64,000 nucleotides of DNA from Odontesthes bonariensis. Its lineage: Eukaryota > Chordata > Actinopteri > Atheriniformes > Atherinopsidae. The position numbers and the translations under genes are program-made. Every line of letters begins with the position of its first letter. Positions within the stretch are counted from its first letter, which is position 1. Positions 47,957-60,640 of the stretch are shown in pieces. The notes beneath the pieces are model-generated. The model searched no databases. It saw only the letters and a program-made list of their open reading frames with translations, and was not told where the DNA came from. The stretch lies in NCBI RefSeq assembly GCF_027942865.1, contig NC_134524.1:19459536-19523535 (forward strand). The letters are read 5' to 3'.

Positions 47957-48687
47957 TGAGGCCACATTTACACATAGCCGGGTATTTAGAGAAACTAATA
48001 TTTCCCCCCCTCCGTTTTCAATAATAACATCGTGCACACAGCATCGTTTTCAAAAAACTTGTCATTTACATCAACCCGCATAAATACGCCGTCAAGCGCC
48101 ATAATAACTATGCCAAACCTATTGGCGGCAGTGTAGGGAAAGGAATAAAGCCATGCAAGCCAATCAAAATCCTCAGAATCGACACCAACAACGCGAGCAA
48201 ATATCACAACAAAACTGAAGGCAATAAGAGGGAAATATAGACAGTCAGTGGATACTGGACGCAGGAGCGGCCACGGAAGAGTGGTGCTCCTCTATTTTGA
48301 ACTGTGCGAGCAGGTTTGGGGTGGTTCCCCAGCCACTACAACCATCGCAAATGCAATAAGGCCAGAATCGTTTGCACAAACGTAAAAATTAGTAGAACTT
48401 TAACATCATCCATGATAATCCTGATCAGTAGCCAAACAAACTGTAAACATAAGGCGCTCGCATGACGTTAAGCATTTTCTGGCACATAATGTGACATTTA
48501 AGAACCTAAAACGCCGTTTCTCCCAGTTGACACGGCAACACATAACCGGTGTTATCAGAAATCTCCACTTTGGCCGGAGGTTTTAGAAATAATCGTTTTC
48601 TGTGATTAAAAACGGCGTTTTGGTGTAAATGAGAGGCCAAACCGCAGGAAAATATCTGCGTCTTCCTATCGTGTAAACGGGGCATAA
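47957..48687. mobile_element. MITE-like element with (G)GCC-rich inverted ends
   Basis: The left end gaggccacatttacacatag and the right end (reverse strand gccccgtttacacgatag) are diverged inverted repeats about 730 bp apart. The interior carries the tgtcatttacatcaacccgc and gcggtttggcctctcattta phrases of a common fish family. No duplication recognised. Confidence 0.5.
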
Positions 48688-49149
48688 GAATCAATATCAT
48701 GGGGCTGAAACATCCCCAAGCTGTTAATGCGCCCCAGGATCCACCACGACTCACTGAAGTGTCCGGGAAGAGTAAGGATGCAAGTGTCGGTTGACTAAAA
48801 CCTGTAATAGATAAGATGGACAGAGGAGAAAGAATGCAGAGATGTGCCAGATATATAAAGGCAATACTTTATCTCGTTTTAAATGTAAAGGCTTGCAAGG
48901 TATGCCTGATTCAAGATTCTCAGTTAAGCACGTAAACTTGGCCCATTAACACCTAAGTTGACTGTTAAATATCAGTTGTTTCAAACACAACTTCCTACAG
49001 CTTGAGGGGCTTCTGGAAACTCCAAACGTTTGTCGACTCAGGTAAGTTGAAAAAGACATCGTGTATGACATGTATGCTCATGCTCATTAGGCTCTCCAAG
49101 GAGACGCACAAAAAGATCTTAATAGGTGAAAGAACAAAGTTGTTTTTTC

Positions 49150-49390
49150 GGTGGCAGAGTCTGCTCGCTGTAGAGACCAGACTGTAACCGGAAGGTCGTA
49201 GGTTCAGATCACCGTCCTGCTGACAAGCAGAAGACCTCAGGAATGCTACTGCAGCCCAAAGAATGTGTCTCTGAACGTATGTGTGTGAAGTGCGCTGACT
49301 CTGCTGGATTGGTGCGCTGGACCTGACTGGCTGGAATGCCGCCCGACGCTGGAATGTGACCTCATGCGCACACACATTGAGATGGTATGA
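49150..49390 (+). mobile_element. Old tRNA-derived SINE
   Basis: A degenerate A box (tggcagagtctg, about 49152) and B box (ggttcagatca, 49201-49211) lie 45-50 bp apart. They are followed by a cctgctgacaagcagaagac body resembling teleost tRNA SINEs. No target-site duplication seen. The broken boxes argue against an active tRNA gene. Confidence 0.6.
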
Positions 49391-50022
49391 GGGTGTGTTA
49401 AGGTGTGTATGAGCTAAAGAAAGAGATTCAAACGGAGGGAATGTGCACGAGAAAAGACATCAGGAAACGAGCACAATAGGGAAAAACCTCTGACACACCA
49501 ATCTGAACTGTAGAAGATGAAAGAGATCAAAGAGGGCTGCCTTTTGCAAATAAACCACAGCGCTGGACAAAGGGATTGGGAAATAGATTTACACATTTAT
49601 CTGAAAACGATCAATTAAGGATCTGCTGTGGTGGGAATGAGCTGCCATGCAATAATAGAGACACTGTAAGACAAAACATAAAAGTCATTAAATGTACAAT
49701 AATTGCTTTATATGCTTCAAAGACCGCTTTACACCAATAACTGATCTTTACTGGAATTCACTCAAGCGGTAAAAACCCTGATTTACCTTATCAGGCCGAC
49801 TTAAAATTAGACAGATCTTTGATCCTTACAACTAGACTGTAATAACCTCTGCATTACTGTTACATTAAGGCCTTTCACAGCTGAGCCCGCTGCATTCCAA
49901 AACAATAACCTAACCCACCCTCCCACACGTTTACATTAGTGCTACTGCAGCTCGATTGCTGTAAAGAAAAACTTTTTACCCTTAGTTTTAGCTTGATAAT
50001 AAGGAGTAAAGTTACTTGTTGA

Positions 50023-50051
50023 CCCCTCCCCCTCCCCCTCCCCCTCCCTCT
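50023..50051 (+). repeat. (CCCCTC)n minisatellite
   Basis: Four to five hexamer copies of CCCCTC. Confidence 0.9.
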
Positions 50052-52531
50052 CTGCTGTGCTTCAGCTGGGCATTGAAAACCCTGCCAGTGGAGGGTCATT
50101 CTAACAGGCCATGATAACTGTAGAGGTGGCAGTGATTGATACCATTTGCCTGGTTTCCGTTGCAGTTTTTGATGAGAATTTAGAAGATATCCCTTTAATT
50201 AAAAAAAATAATAATTAAAAAGTGATTAGAAACAACATAGTAACACTAATACGCAACGTTTTTGCCTGTTTCAAAGATGTTTTGATGCCCAATGAGGTAA
50301 ATGGAAACAACCTCTTGAATCACGCCTGACCTGCAAAGGTTAAAACCAAGTGACTCGTCGGCTGTTTCCGGCCTGAGCCGACAGACTAAACACACGTTAC
50401 AGACCAATAACTTCACAGACGGCATAAAATACCTTAGATCAGAGAGATTAAACTTGTTCCTGAGGAGGAGCCCTCTCCATTTTCATCTGGTGAATATCCA
50501 ATACTACTGTTGTTGTTATTTTTCCCCCTGAGGTTTGTTTCCTGTTAAACTCCGGTGACACTACACTGCCTTGTTTTAAAACCAGTCAATGGAAACATTC
50601 ATCCACCACCTTTTTTTTTGTTTTTTCAAAAGATCGCTTCAGATTTCTTTGCTTATGAATGGAAACCTGACTAATAAATTCACTTTTACGCATCCGATGC
50701 AGCTCTGAAAGTTGTTCCAGAGATGTTCCAGAGGGATGAGAATATCTGACGTAAAACACGTCGGCATTCCTCCGGAAGGTCGCAGGCGGGAAAGCTGTTG
50801 ATCCTCAATTCCTAATACAGATGAGCGCGTGCTCCTAAGAGTTGCTGCTCCATACTCTTACCTGTTCACCTGTATGTTACTTGCCATTTGTTCAAAAACA
50901 TTACGAATAAATTAAAATAGACACGTACACACTGATATCAAGACAAGTCATCAGCGGCCCTTATTTGCCAGCATACTATTCGCATCATGTCTTACCTAAC
51001 CACAAAAAGTTCTGTTATGTTTAAAATTTCTGCAGTTGTGAGGGGTGTCTTTTCCCTCCGCCTATTTGTGATGGGCAGCAGAGAGTTTTCCATGAAACCT
51101 ATGAATATGATGCGATTCCTCAGAGAGGAAGACTGCGACAACCAGTCACAGTCAACCCACAGTCTCTTCTGTCGCTGTGGTAAGCTCCCGAGCCACATTT
51201 ATGACCCGAAACTGTCGGTAAACTTTTGCCACAGCTGTTTCTCTGCGCGAGACCATGACCGGGACTTGAAAATGGACACTTCCTGCTCTTTAACGTGGAC
51301 ATAAAAGCGTGACCTCGTCTGACAGGAAAAACAAACCGTGACACGATTGGCTTCGTCCTTCCTCCTGACTTCCACAAACGCAGAGTTCAAACGAGACGCC
51401 TCAGATAGGATACCGTCAGAGGGAATGAGAAGAAAAGTGTGTTTTCGCATACCAGAAATGCCATTGCAGCTCTAATGTGCTTCTATTCACACCGGTCATC
51501 TGATCCTAGTATGATGTCTGTGTGTATGTGTGTGTGTCATGTGTCTCTGAGAGTGTAACGTAGGAATGAATTAACAAATGGACTGACTTTGTGAACACAC
51601 GCACGCACTAAACTGATCTGAAACAAAGATAAACTCTCTAAACAGAGCATTAGACAGTATTCATCTAATACCTCTTTGTGTGTGTGTGTGTGTTAATCTC
51701 CTTTATGTGTAGTAATCCAGAAAAAAAAAAAAGCTCTTAGATTAGAAACCTTTCTCACCAGATTAGTGCCCCAGTTTTTCTTTCAGTCGCACACACTCAA
51801 ACACATTTATCGACTATATTAATGAGGACCCTCTCTGACATAGCGCACCTTTGAGCTCCTTTAGCATCCCACCTAAATGCCAAACCCCAACATAAACCTG
51901 ATCCTAAATGTACCCTTAACATCAATGCTGAGAAGTCTAAATTCCTTCACTCCTTAGATAGGTCCCCACACATACAGACACAGACGCACACGCTCAGTCC
52001 ATCGCCTAATCTGATCCTTGAAAATCTGCTTTCGTGTGCTTTCAATTTAATAAAAAACGCAAGGTGGCCTCTGGCGATCACAGGGAAAACTCCAGAACTG
52101 CTCATCAGGTTTCACATCATGCTTATTGGGATGTCTATGGGCTAAGATAACAGTCCCAGCGGGGACAGATTTCATATCCCATGATCCCACAATTGTGAGA
52201 GGAATCCGAGGAATGCTGACTGCTGCACAGTCCTACACGCATCGACTGAGTGCGTTGCCTTTCTATTTCTGAAATCCGAGGGTTAGAAGGTATGACCGAG
52301 CCGCCCATCACAACCAGTTTGTGGTCGTAAGCGCGACAAGATACCTGCTGATTAGTTGATGATCAGTAACTCTTCTCCGCTGCCTCGGGTGGTTGTGGTT
52401 TTCGCTAGTGACAGATTTACAAAGACCTAAAAACATTACTCAAGGACATGTTGTTCCGTTAAGACATTGCCAAGAATGCAAAGTTTTGTAGCTCGTCTCC
52501 ATGATTTCACCCCATCTGAACACTTCCCGGA

Positions 52532-52783
52532 GTGTTTGGTGATTTCGATAAAGAGATCAGAGGAAAAAGAAAAAAGACATGCAATGACAGACTCAGGGGG
52601 CCTTTGGAGCCAATAATTAGCCAATTACCAAATCTCATTTTTTGTGCTGCTGATACTGTGATATATCGCTCCGCACCCACACTTAACCAGGCTCTCCATC
52701 GGCTACAACAAGCTCTTAAAACTGTCCAATGTACTTTGAGTGATTTAAAGCAGGGTTTCGCAAGTTCAGGCGAGTCACGTTGA
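52532..52783 (+). mobile_element. LINE reverse-transcriptase fragment (broken active site)
   Basis: The plus-strand frame reads LRGPLEPIISQLPNLIFCAA, then DTVIYRSAPTLNQALHRLQQ and ALKTVQCTLSDLK. This is the region around the YADD catalytic motif of fish non-LTR retrotransposons. The motif itself is degraded (CAAD in place of YADD) and the frame stops shortly after. Confidence 0.7.
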
Positions 52784-52845
52784 AGAGTATTTTTAATGCC
52801 AGAAGTCAATTCAAAAACAGCTTCACGTAACAATTGTTGCCAGGG

Positions 52846-52872
52846 AAAATAAATAAATAAATAAATAAATAA
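52846..52872. repeat. (AAAT)n microsatellite
   Basis: Six to seven AAAT copies just downstream of the LINE fragment. Confidence 0.85.
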
Positions 52873-53235
52873 GGGCTATTAGTCAGATTTAGGGACACAT
52901 TTTTGGCTGAAACAACTTCAGAGGCAAACGGTGCATTTCTTGCACAGGCTTTAACCAAACAACAGAAAATTTGTGGTTTTCTTAAATGCTAACACAAAGG
53001 CCCCGAACCTCCCATTCATTATTTCTTTTTAAGCCTTTGAGACTGCCTTGGTATCTTAGTACAAATACTTGGTTTATATCAGCGGCTGATATTTATCCGA
53101 TGTATCCAGACTGAGATGCAGTGACTTTGCACTAAAACTGACAAGATGTGTTTATACATTAATTTCTATTCCTATCTATCCTTTCATTTTTAACAAATGT
53201 GTAAGTTATAATCATTTTTTTTATACATTTGTAAC

Positions 53236-53700
53236 CTCTACTCTCCCATGGCTCCAATCCAAAGAAATATAGCGTCTCATTTCATAGTTACGCTGATGAC
53301 ACTCAGCTTTACCTGCCTCTTTTCCTCACTAAAACCACTGTATGTTTCTGAGATTAAAACTTAAATCCTCGTGAACTTTTTTTGATTTCGATGAGAAGAA
53401 AACTGAACTAATGATCTTTGGACCCAGTGGTGGCGGCGGTGCTACCTATATGGATCTGAGTGTGAATGTGAAGCCACATGTAAAAAAACCTGGGAGTGAT
53501 ATTTGATACTGGTTTCAGAATTGAGGAAGTCGGGTTAAAAATATTTCTTAATACTGAAGCTTTCACCTAAAGTCGTATCCTTTCGATCAATGAATGATTT
53601 TTAGAACCTTATTAATGATATTTTAGAATTGAGTTTAAGGTTTTATTGTTTACTTAGAAGGTATTTGATGGTCAAGCTTGTTTATATGCATGTACTGACT
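53236..53700 (+). mobile_element. LINE-2/Rex1-like retrotransposon fragment
   Basis: Broken frames give FHSYADDTQLYLPL, then KKTELMIFGPSGG, and KPHVKKPGSDI(F)DTGF. These are the YADD active-site region and downstream blocks of a LINE-2 or Rex1-type reverse transcriptase. Frameshifts and deletions disable it. It is a different family from the fragment at 52532. Confidence 0.65.
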
Positions 53701-54955
53701 TTCATACATTTTCCATGAAATGTAGTGTAGAAGCTACCACAATAGGTGATGTTATTGAGCCACTGTGCCCCACTGATGCAAAAGACCCATAAAATATGGA
53801 TTTTTTTTGTATTCCCTGGGCTGGACTTGATTTATTTTATTTTTTTTATGAGTTCTTGAGCGTGTTTAAGCTTTCAAAAAAGCAACTCATACTCCGACAG
53901 AGTGAAATGTGCTACAGATACCTGAACAGCCGTTCGTGCTGCCTTAATAAGAGGCCTGAGGCAAGTTCTCCACATCTTCTCTGAAGAAGGCTTTTAATTA
54001 TGCCACTTGGTGAGGGATCAAGAGCCGCAGAAATAAACACATCACCAATGAGCAAGCAATGAGAGCAGATGAATGGATGAATGTGCTCAGCCATAATGCA
54101 AAGTACAAGTTAAGAGTCTGCATACACCCACGCTCTTAAGATGAATGGGTGGGTGTGTCCAAACTCTTTAATGTCACAGTGTGCTTTCAAAAAAATGAAT
54201 TATTAGAAGAAAAAAAGAAGTCTTAATGCCCGTGAGGCTCAGACTTTTTAGCACAATTTTTTCATTGGAAGCCCAAGAACAAGCTGGAGAAATCTTAAGT
54301 TAAAGAAAGTATTTATTGGTGGTCACATGTGAAGTATAGCAGCGCTGGACTCGGAGTGACCGAGCCCCGATATCCAGAAACATTTCATATTTATGTTCAC
54401 CTTTATCTCGCAGAGGTTGTACCAACACTCAACAAAGTATAATTGGACATTTGCTAGTGATATGAGCAGCCCATCCACCATCTTCGTCATGTTCTTTGGA
54501 TGTGATAAACAATGTGTGTGTGAGTGTTGTTTTAGGCGTGTAGCTACTGTCCCAGACCTATCTGTCCTAATAGAGACGCTTTATCTGACCCAGTTATTTC
54601 ATCCCGCTACGTCATCTTAAAGTCTTGGAAATACATTGCCTTTATGCGAGTTAAGTGGAAAAGTACAAACTAGGAACATAGATTATTTAGTAAAATACAG
54701 AATATGAATACATAATGTCTAAGAACAAAGCCAATTATAACAGACTGAAGCCGAGTTTTTGCACACTTTCCCTTTTTAACCCTTTAAGACTTTGCATTGT
54801 TAAGATATAAAGAATGGCACACACTTTCTAACACAGTCAGCCTGCTGCACACCCACACACCCACACAGATGAAGCCATTTTGACATTTAGTTTGTTTATG
54901 AACTCAACAAGACGGGAGACACAATGGCACCTGAAACACAAACCCCAACAACATT

Positions 54956-54958
<3 letters not shown>

Positions 54959-55012
<54 letters not shown>
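54959..55012. repeat. (GT)27 microsatellite
   Basis: An uninterrupted GT tract of 54 bp. Confidence 0.97.
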
Positions 55013-55014
<2 letters not shown>

Positions 55015-55072
55015 AGACCACACAAGGCATGGCCAGGTGTCGAGGTTGTTTCTGTGAGATAAACTGTGGACT

Positions 55073-55087
55073 GTCGCCACCTGCTGG
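55073..55087 (-). promoter_or_regulatory. CTCF-like motif (reverse orientation)
   Basis: The minus strand reads CCAGCAGGTGGCGAC, a good fit to the CTCF core. It lies 0.7 kb inside the intron that follows the candidate alpha exon. Match by eye only. Confidence 0.35.
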
Positions 55088-55780
55088 CCGACTCCAGAAG
55101 TAGTTTAAATGATAATAAAGCAATGAAGTAAAATTACAAAAAAAAAACAACAAATGTAAAACTCTCATCAGAAAAATGTACTTAAAACTGTAAAGAGCCG
55201 ATAATGGTGCCGATAATGGAGTCTTACTAAAGTATAGCCTAAGCATTGAAGTATGTCACGGCCTACCTCTGTATCACCAACAATAAGTCTAAGAAAAAAC
55301 ACATTTCAACACCAGATGGTTGTACGAGTTATATTTTCTCTTACGTAATGTCGACATGACCTGAGGGGGGTGGAACTTGACATCTTCCCTGCAGCAGATG
55401 GAAACTTGAACGAAACTGGTGAGTCTGGCATCCAGTTTTTGCTGACTATTCATTTCCAAGTATTTCCACAGCGGAGGTGGAGAGAGCAAAATAAGCATGA
55501 CTGATAGATCCAAAATGGACTTTTTGAAGGGAAATAAGGAAGTTAAAATGAACCAGAATCATCCATTAACTACTGTGTGTGCTACAGGGTCAATTATTCA
55601 ATTAATTAGGTTCCAGTTAAACTCAGTTATTCTGACTCTAAGTCAGGACATGAGTAATATTGTAACGTTATTCTCTTCCTTTGCTGTTTTACTGTGTTTA
55701 CCTCAAAGTATTACGAAACATGACACACACTTCCTATGTATTTGTGTTATTTCTGGTTATTATCATCAGGGGAGTCCTAC

Positions 55781-56272
55781 CTGGTGTTGCAGGTGAGCTG
55801 AAGGTGACGTCACATCTGCACCCTCCTCCTCTTCCTCCACTCTTCCCTCTCCGTTTTCTTCCTCCTTCTCCTTCTTCGCTTCCTCTCCTCCCTCATCCTC
55901 TGTTCTCACAGCGTGATTGGCTGATTGGAGGTGGGCGGTGCCAAAGGGCTCCGATGGACAGGACTCATCCTCGATGGTTACTATGGAGACTCTGACCTCA
56001 TCTTCCTCCTCGCATCCTTCTCTCCCTTGGCACACAGATGAGGAGAGGAAGGAAAAGGAGGCGGCTGAGATGGGCGTGTGTTCATCGATCAGGTCCCTTT
56101 GGACTTTGCCTCTCGAGGTAGCCTTCATCATTTCTATCTCTTCCTCCTCGTCTACTCTCCTGTTTGATTTAGTTCTAAGGGATTTGTCATCCTCTCCTCT
56201 TCTTCTTTCTTCCTGCTCCAGCGTCCTCTCATCTTCCCCCTCTTTCCTTTTCCAAAGTCCTCCTCCCTCCAT
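55781..56272 (-). CDS. fbxw7: Candidate fbxw7 alpha-like first coding exon (164 aa)
   Basis: A 164-codon frame starting at an ATG (56272) with an in-frame stop nine codons upstream. It ends in phase 0 at CACCAG before donor GTAGGA, exactly the phase needed to join the common exon at 27861. The peptide is acidic and low-complexity (EEEENGEGRVEEEEEGADV) with basic clusters (KRK near residue 8; KSNRR near 35). This is the same character as the human alpha-specific N-terminus (167 aa), although direct similarity is weak. Joined to the common part it would give 707 aa, the length of human FBXW7 alpha. Known role of that isoform: nuclear SCF-FBXW7. The alternative is an unrelated gene's first exon; RNA data would decide. 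Confidence 0.6.
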
Positions 56273-59200
56273 CTTTTCTCCACTCCGGTTACCTCTTTAT
56301 TTTTTCAACCAGCACAGAAGCATCCTGAAGAGACACGAGACATTATTAACAAAACCATCAATAACAACCATCTATTCAGAATTGTTCCCTTGTGGAAACA
56401 CTAGACTTCAATGAACTATCAAGTCACTAATAAGGATTCTCAGGTAGTAACCATATTTAATATGAATCTTTTTTTTTTTTGCATGCAGCCAGCTAATTTC
56501 CCCAAAGAGCTCTATGCTGAGAGTCTATAACCTATTGGATAAGTGCCCCACATTCTGCCAGAACAGTTCTGACCCATTGAAAAATGGCTCTCAAATGTGT
56601 CCTGTAATGTAACAAGGTCGTCGTATAAAAATAAAAAAACTAGCAATTTTACTCTCTTTTTGTAAACATGTTTTACAGTCAGTGTCAAAGCCTCCGTGGG
56701 AGACGCTGTGGTTTGTAAATGTGTATTTTTGACACAAAAATAATCTTAAACGTGGTCCCTCTTGTAGCACAGAGAGCAGCGTCCCCATTGAAAGTTGGCG
56801 TGTGCACCAGAGTGACCCAAGCTTTCCCAGCAGCACATTGTCCTGTTTAACACCGCCTCAGCAGGCTCGCCATCATCCCACACGTTCTGCCGCCATATGT
56901 TCCAAAGCTAAACAATGCACACACACCGTCCCCGTGATGGAAAGAGCGGATGATTTATCAGATTTGGCGACATCTTTCATTGTCCCACGACTGGTTTTCA
57001 GCTCCAGATGCAGTCACCTGGGAAGCCCTTTTAGGCCTGACACCTTTCTATCACAGCTAGCAAAGGCACGAGGTTTATTACAACAGTCTCTACTGAGGCA
57101 AACAACTGGGAGGCTAATGATTTATGACTTACGAGGATCCTGCGACACCATCAACCTCAATAGTTGGTAAAATTGCAATGGGTGCGTCACCTAAAGGAAA
57201 CATTGTGAAAAGCTGCGTGCTGTTCTAAAGATAGAAATCACGCTCCTTGTTGATTGAAGGAATAGTTTGGGTCGTTCAAGTGAGGTCGTGTGGAGAACTT
57301 GTGAGTTTTCAGACCGCAGTCGGAGCACCCTCAGGCTGGAGAATCTGGGAGATTCTGACACGCGAGCCGAGCTCGTAGCTGCTCGGTCCAGGGACAACAA
57401 AAAGCGGGACTTTTAACAATCTAAAACTATTCAAACCTCAAAACGTTTTTGCTCTTTGTCACGCAGTTACACGAACTGAGTTCCTGTGACATTGTTGGTT
57501 TTGCGCCACAGAACTGCACACTCATCTCAACACCCAGACCGCAGATTGTGCCGCAGCGTGGACGTTCTTTAGTATAAAATAATTGACTGATGCAAAAGCG
57601 AATGGGTGAAACAAAAACCCTGCAACACAGAGGTTTGGGTTGTTTTGGATGGCAATAATTCGCTCCTCTGTTCTTCCAGGTCTTAACACTGGTTTGACTT
57701 GGCTCAGCAGTGAGGAATCTATTCTGATTCTCCAAAGTGAGAGCGTTCTGACTGCTGTCTCCTGTGCCCCACTTATAGAGATGAAGGCCCGATCCTAACT
57801 CCTCTCCTTGGCAGGAAAGGCTGTCCTGTTCCACAGTTGGTACTGTGGCTCAGTGGAAAATCAAGAAGCAGTCAAAGAGTCTGTGGTTGTTGCAGCCATC
57901 GTCATGTCCGGAAAGTCTCCGGAACATTTCAGAAGACCTGTGAGTTGGAAGACCTGTGAGTCCTCTTGTGGTTGGTGACGGTATGGAGCTGTTTCTGCCT
58001 GATTAGAGTGATCTGGAACACCTGCGCGGACCAACGCGGCTGCGGTCTCGTGAGTCCGCCACAGGTACCCAACAAGCTTGGTCTATACTTGTATTTTGTT
58101 CGCATCCTCCGACATTCGCACTCCTCCAAACCCGCTTTGATTTTCGAATAAATGTAGTCTACTACATTACATTTAACTGGCTGAAGTGGGGACATCACCT
58201 GTGGATCAAACCAGACAGACTTCTGTAAAAGGTAGAAACTATCATCGTTTATGCACCGCATAATATAGTACCGCATATTTTCCGCTGTTGTTTTTAAATC
58301 ATTATTCTGTTTTTTGTTTGTTTTGTTTTTTAAAATATCCGTTAATTTCCAATACCACGCCTCGTGCATCTACCGCTGTGTTCAACAGGTGATACCGTTA
58401 ATTACGTCTCTGAGTGGATGTCGGACAATTGCTTCAACTACCGAGTCGGGACGTGAAGCAAAAACAAACCAACAAAAAGCAGTCACAAAGCACCTGGTTT
58501 TGGTTAATTTCCCGCAGTATCACCTTCACAGTTCATATCGGCTCTGAACTAGTAGCGCCAGTTCAGTTTTAATTAGTAAGTTATCTCAATTACGATATTT
58601 AAAGCCAACTAACGACGTGTACCTCCACTCAGTTAACCGACCACTGAGGCGAATGCACCCCTTATACAATCAATTATATAAACCGGGAACTCTAATATTG
58701 CTAAAAACAAATCACAAAGAGGGGAAGACTTACTTTAAATAACGCAGACTTCTCTGGGCTTGCATGTTAAACACCGGGTTTCCTTTTTTTTTTTTTTTTT
58801 TTTCTTTATCAGCTCTTCTTTACCTGCCCGCGTGATGCTCCGCGCTTTCAACTCCAACACGAACAAAGCGACTTTGTACCCGGCTTCAACATTTGAAATG
58901 TTTTCACGTCCATTGTCTCATATCGGAAAGAAAACTAACTTTAACCAATACACTCTTTTCTTCTCTTGCACATGGGTCTTTGTTTGGCGCGTTTTGATGA
59001 CGTCAAGTGTGTTGTATACGCGCCACCAGATTCATTACATGTATTACTCTATAGCTATGCACGCCACTGATTGCTTTTTTTTTTTTTTTTAGCACCAACC
59101 AAATTCTATCAATTCTTCCTCTTTAATTTTTTTTTTACAATTTTTTTTTCTTTGCGATGTCGTGATAATATATCAATTTGTTTATTATAGTATTATATTG

Positions 59201-59926
59201 AAAGAACATGATGTTTAACTTTAGTAAGCTGCTCCTCTTTATTTGACTTATAGGTGGGTGAAGAAATGTAATTGTTAGCAATTATAATACAGAAGGATAA
59301 AGGTCAAATGTCGCTTTTCTCAAACTAATCTATGCACCATTCCTCTTCCACAATGGAACATTTTCCCCGTCTTACCTTGTGGTGCTTTTCTTGTTTTGCT
59401 TTTGATTCAAAACTGAAAAATCGAGGTAAATTGAGGTTTTCTCAGGGCGAACATGCAATTTCAGATCATGAGTGTTCTCAGTTAAATGACAAAAACATTC
59501 AAGAAATCTATCCTGAAGATAGCTTTTAAAATAGTTAATTATTATTTTAATGTATTGCTGTTATTATTTTAAAAAATTCAAACTTTGAATTTGGATGATA
59601 CTTGTTTCTCAACTTCATAGACCAGTACAGTAACTTTCAAAGTTGGAAGACGAATCTGCCAATGTCTGAAGAAAAAAAAAAATCTGAAAGCCGGGAGAGC
59701 TATTGCTAAAGACCACTTCAAAAGATTGTACAAGAAAGTCTGGCTGCTTGGAAGCAAAATATAAAGAAATTAAGCTGGGCTCAGGACAGCTTTACAGTGC
59801 TACAATACTTTGGGATTTGGACAGAATCATGTTATCCCTCAAAGCTCTACAGACTCAGCACCTCTTCTGTAAGATAAGATCATCACTAAGGGGTGAAAAG
59901 GAAAAAGGAAAACAGGACCCAAAGGC
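56273..59926. other. Upstream of candidate alpha exon; no gene recognised
   Basis: Should contain the alpha promoter and any non-coding exon, but I cannot place them. A T-rich stretch (58780-58803, 59078-59160) and scattered short frames without similarity are all that is visible. Confidence 0.5.
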
Positions 59927-60110
59927 CTTTTAGTTCGATCTGTGTGGATGTTCTGAAGGATCCGGTAACTATTCCCTGTGGACACGGCTGTTTGAACTGT
60001 ATTATAACCCACTGGGATGAAGAGGATCAGAAGGGAATCCACAGCTGCCCTCAATGTGGGCAAAACTTCAAACTGAGGTCTGTCCTGATTTTAAACAAAC
60101 AAACAAAAAA
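59927..60110 (+). pseudogene. TRIM RING-domain fragment
   Basis: The frame reads FSSICVDVLKDPVTIPCGHG, then CLNCIITHWDEEDQKGIHSC and PQCGQNFKLRSVLI, clearly the RING of the same TRIM family as the genes at 9144 and 63716. The first zinc-ligand cysteine of CSIC is lost, and the CGHSYCMNC spacing is one residue short (CGHGCLNC). B-box, coiled coil and SPRY are missing, with Tc1 sequence following at 60.3 kb. A truncated, non-functional copy. Confidence 0.85.
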
Positions 60111-60299
60111 TTCATTAGACTGCAAAGAACCGGTCTTAAATTGTCAGAAATGGGCCACATGGAAAGGACGCTGTCAAGGAGACGTTATTAAGAAAAGGAA
60201 ACAAAGGGCCAATTCTTTTTTTTTTTTTTAATATGACGGCCAACAAAGCTTAGCAGAATGGTACAACAGTGAGTGTTTACAGCTATGTGTTAAACGCAG

Positions 60300-60640
60300 T
60301 GGAGGTTTTGTAATGGGTTCATTTCATCCAGTGGATGCTGTCAGGCCAAACTGTCAGATTTTGATTCAGCATGCGGTACCACCTGGAAAGTGTCTCTTTG
60401 GCAACTGCTTCATTCTTCATCACGATAATGATCCCAAAACACATAACCAGCCCAGTAAAGAATAAATGAATTGAAAAAGGCTAAATGGAACACTGTCAGT
60501 CAGAGCCCAGACCTACACATTGAAGCAGTGGGGGGTAATCTTGATGGAGAACAGAAGAAAAGGCAGCCAACATCCAAAGAAAGCTTGGGTTCGCTTCAAA
60601 ATCCCACATCAAAATTCGGGTGATTTTTAAAAAAATAAAA
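60300..60640 (+). mobile_element. Tc1-like transposon remnant
   Basis: Reads GSFHPVDAV, then a HHDNDPK block and, further on, an SQSPDLHIEAV block followed by RRKGSQHPK-like sequence. These are pieces of Tc1 transposase with deletions and frameshifts. Same family as the copy at 4250. Confidence 0.75.

Larger units (their letters stand above)
33206..55780 (-). other. fbxw7: Long fbxw7 alpha intron segment (22.6 kb), repeat-rich, no other gene seen
   Basis: Between the beta exon and the candidate alpha exon I find no convincing coding exon on either strand. It contains the separately listed transposons, SINE, LINE fragments and microsatellites. Stretches where I see nothing specific: 35.1-37.9, 38.1-39.2, 42.8-46.8, 49.4-52.5 and 53.7-54.9 kb. 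Confidence 0.6.

Noticed and set aside
49150..49215. tRNA gene candidate
   Set aside because: Boxes are degenerate and the context matches a SINE body.
50987..51304. 105-codon plus-strand frame with several cysteines
   Set aside because: No recognisable family, no splice context, and frames of similar length are present on the other strand. Likely chance.
55917..56414. 165-codon frame on the plus strand opposite the alpha-like exon
   Set aside because: Serine-rich complement of an acidic coding strand. It has no splice sites or similarity; the minus-strand frame explains the sequence better.
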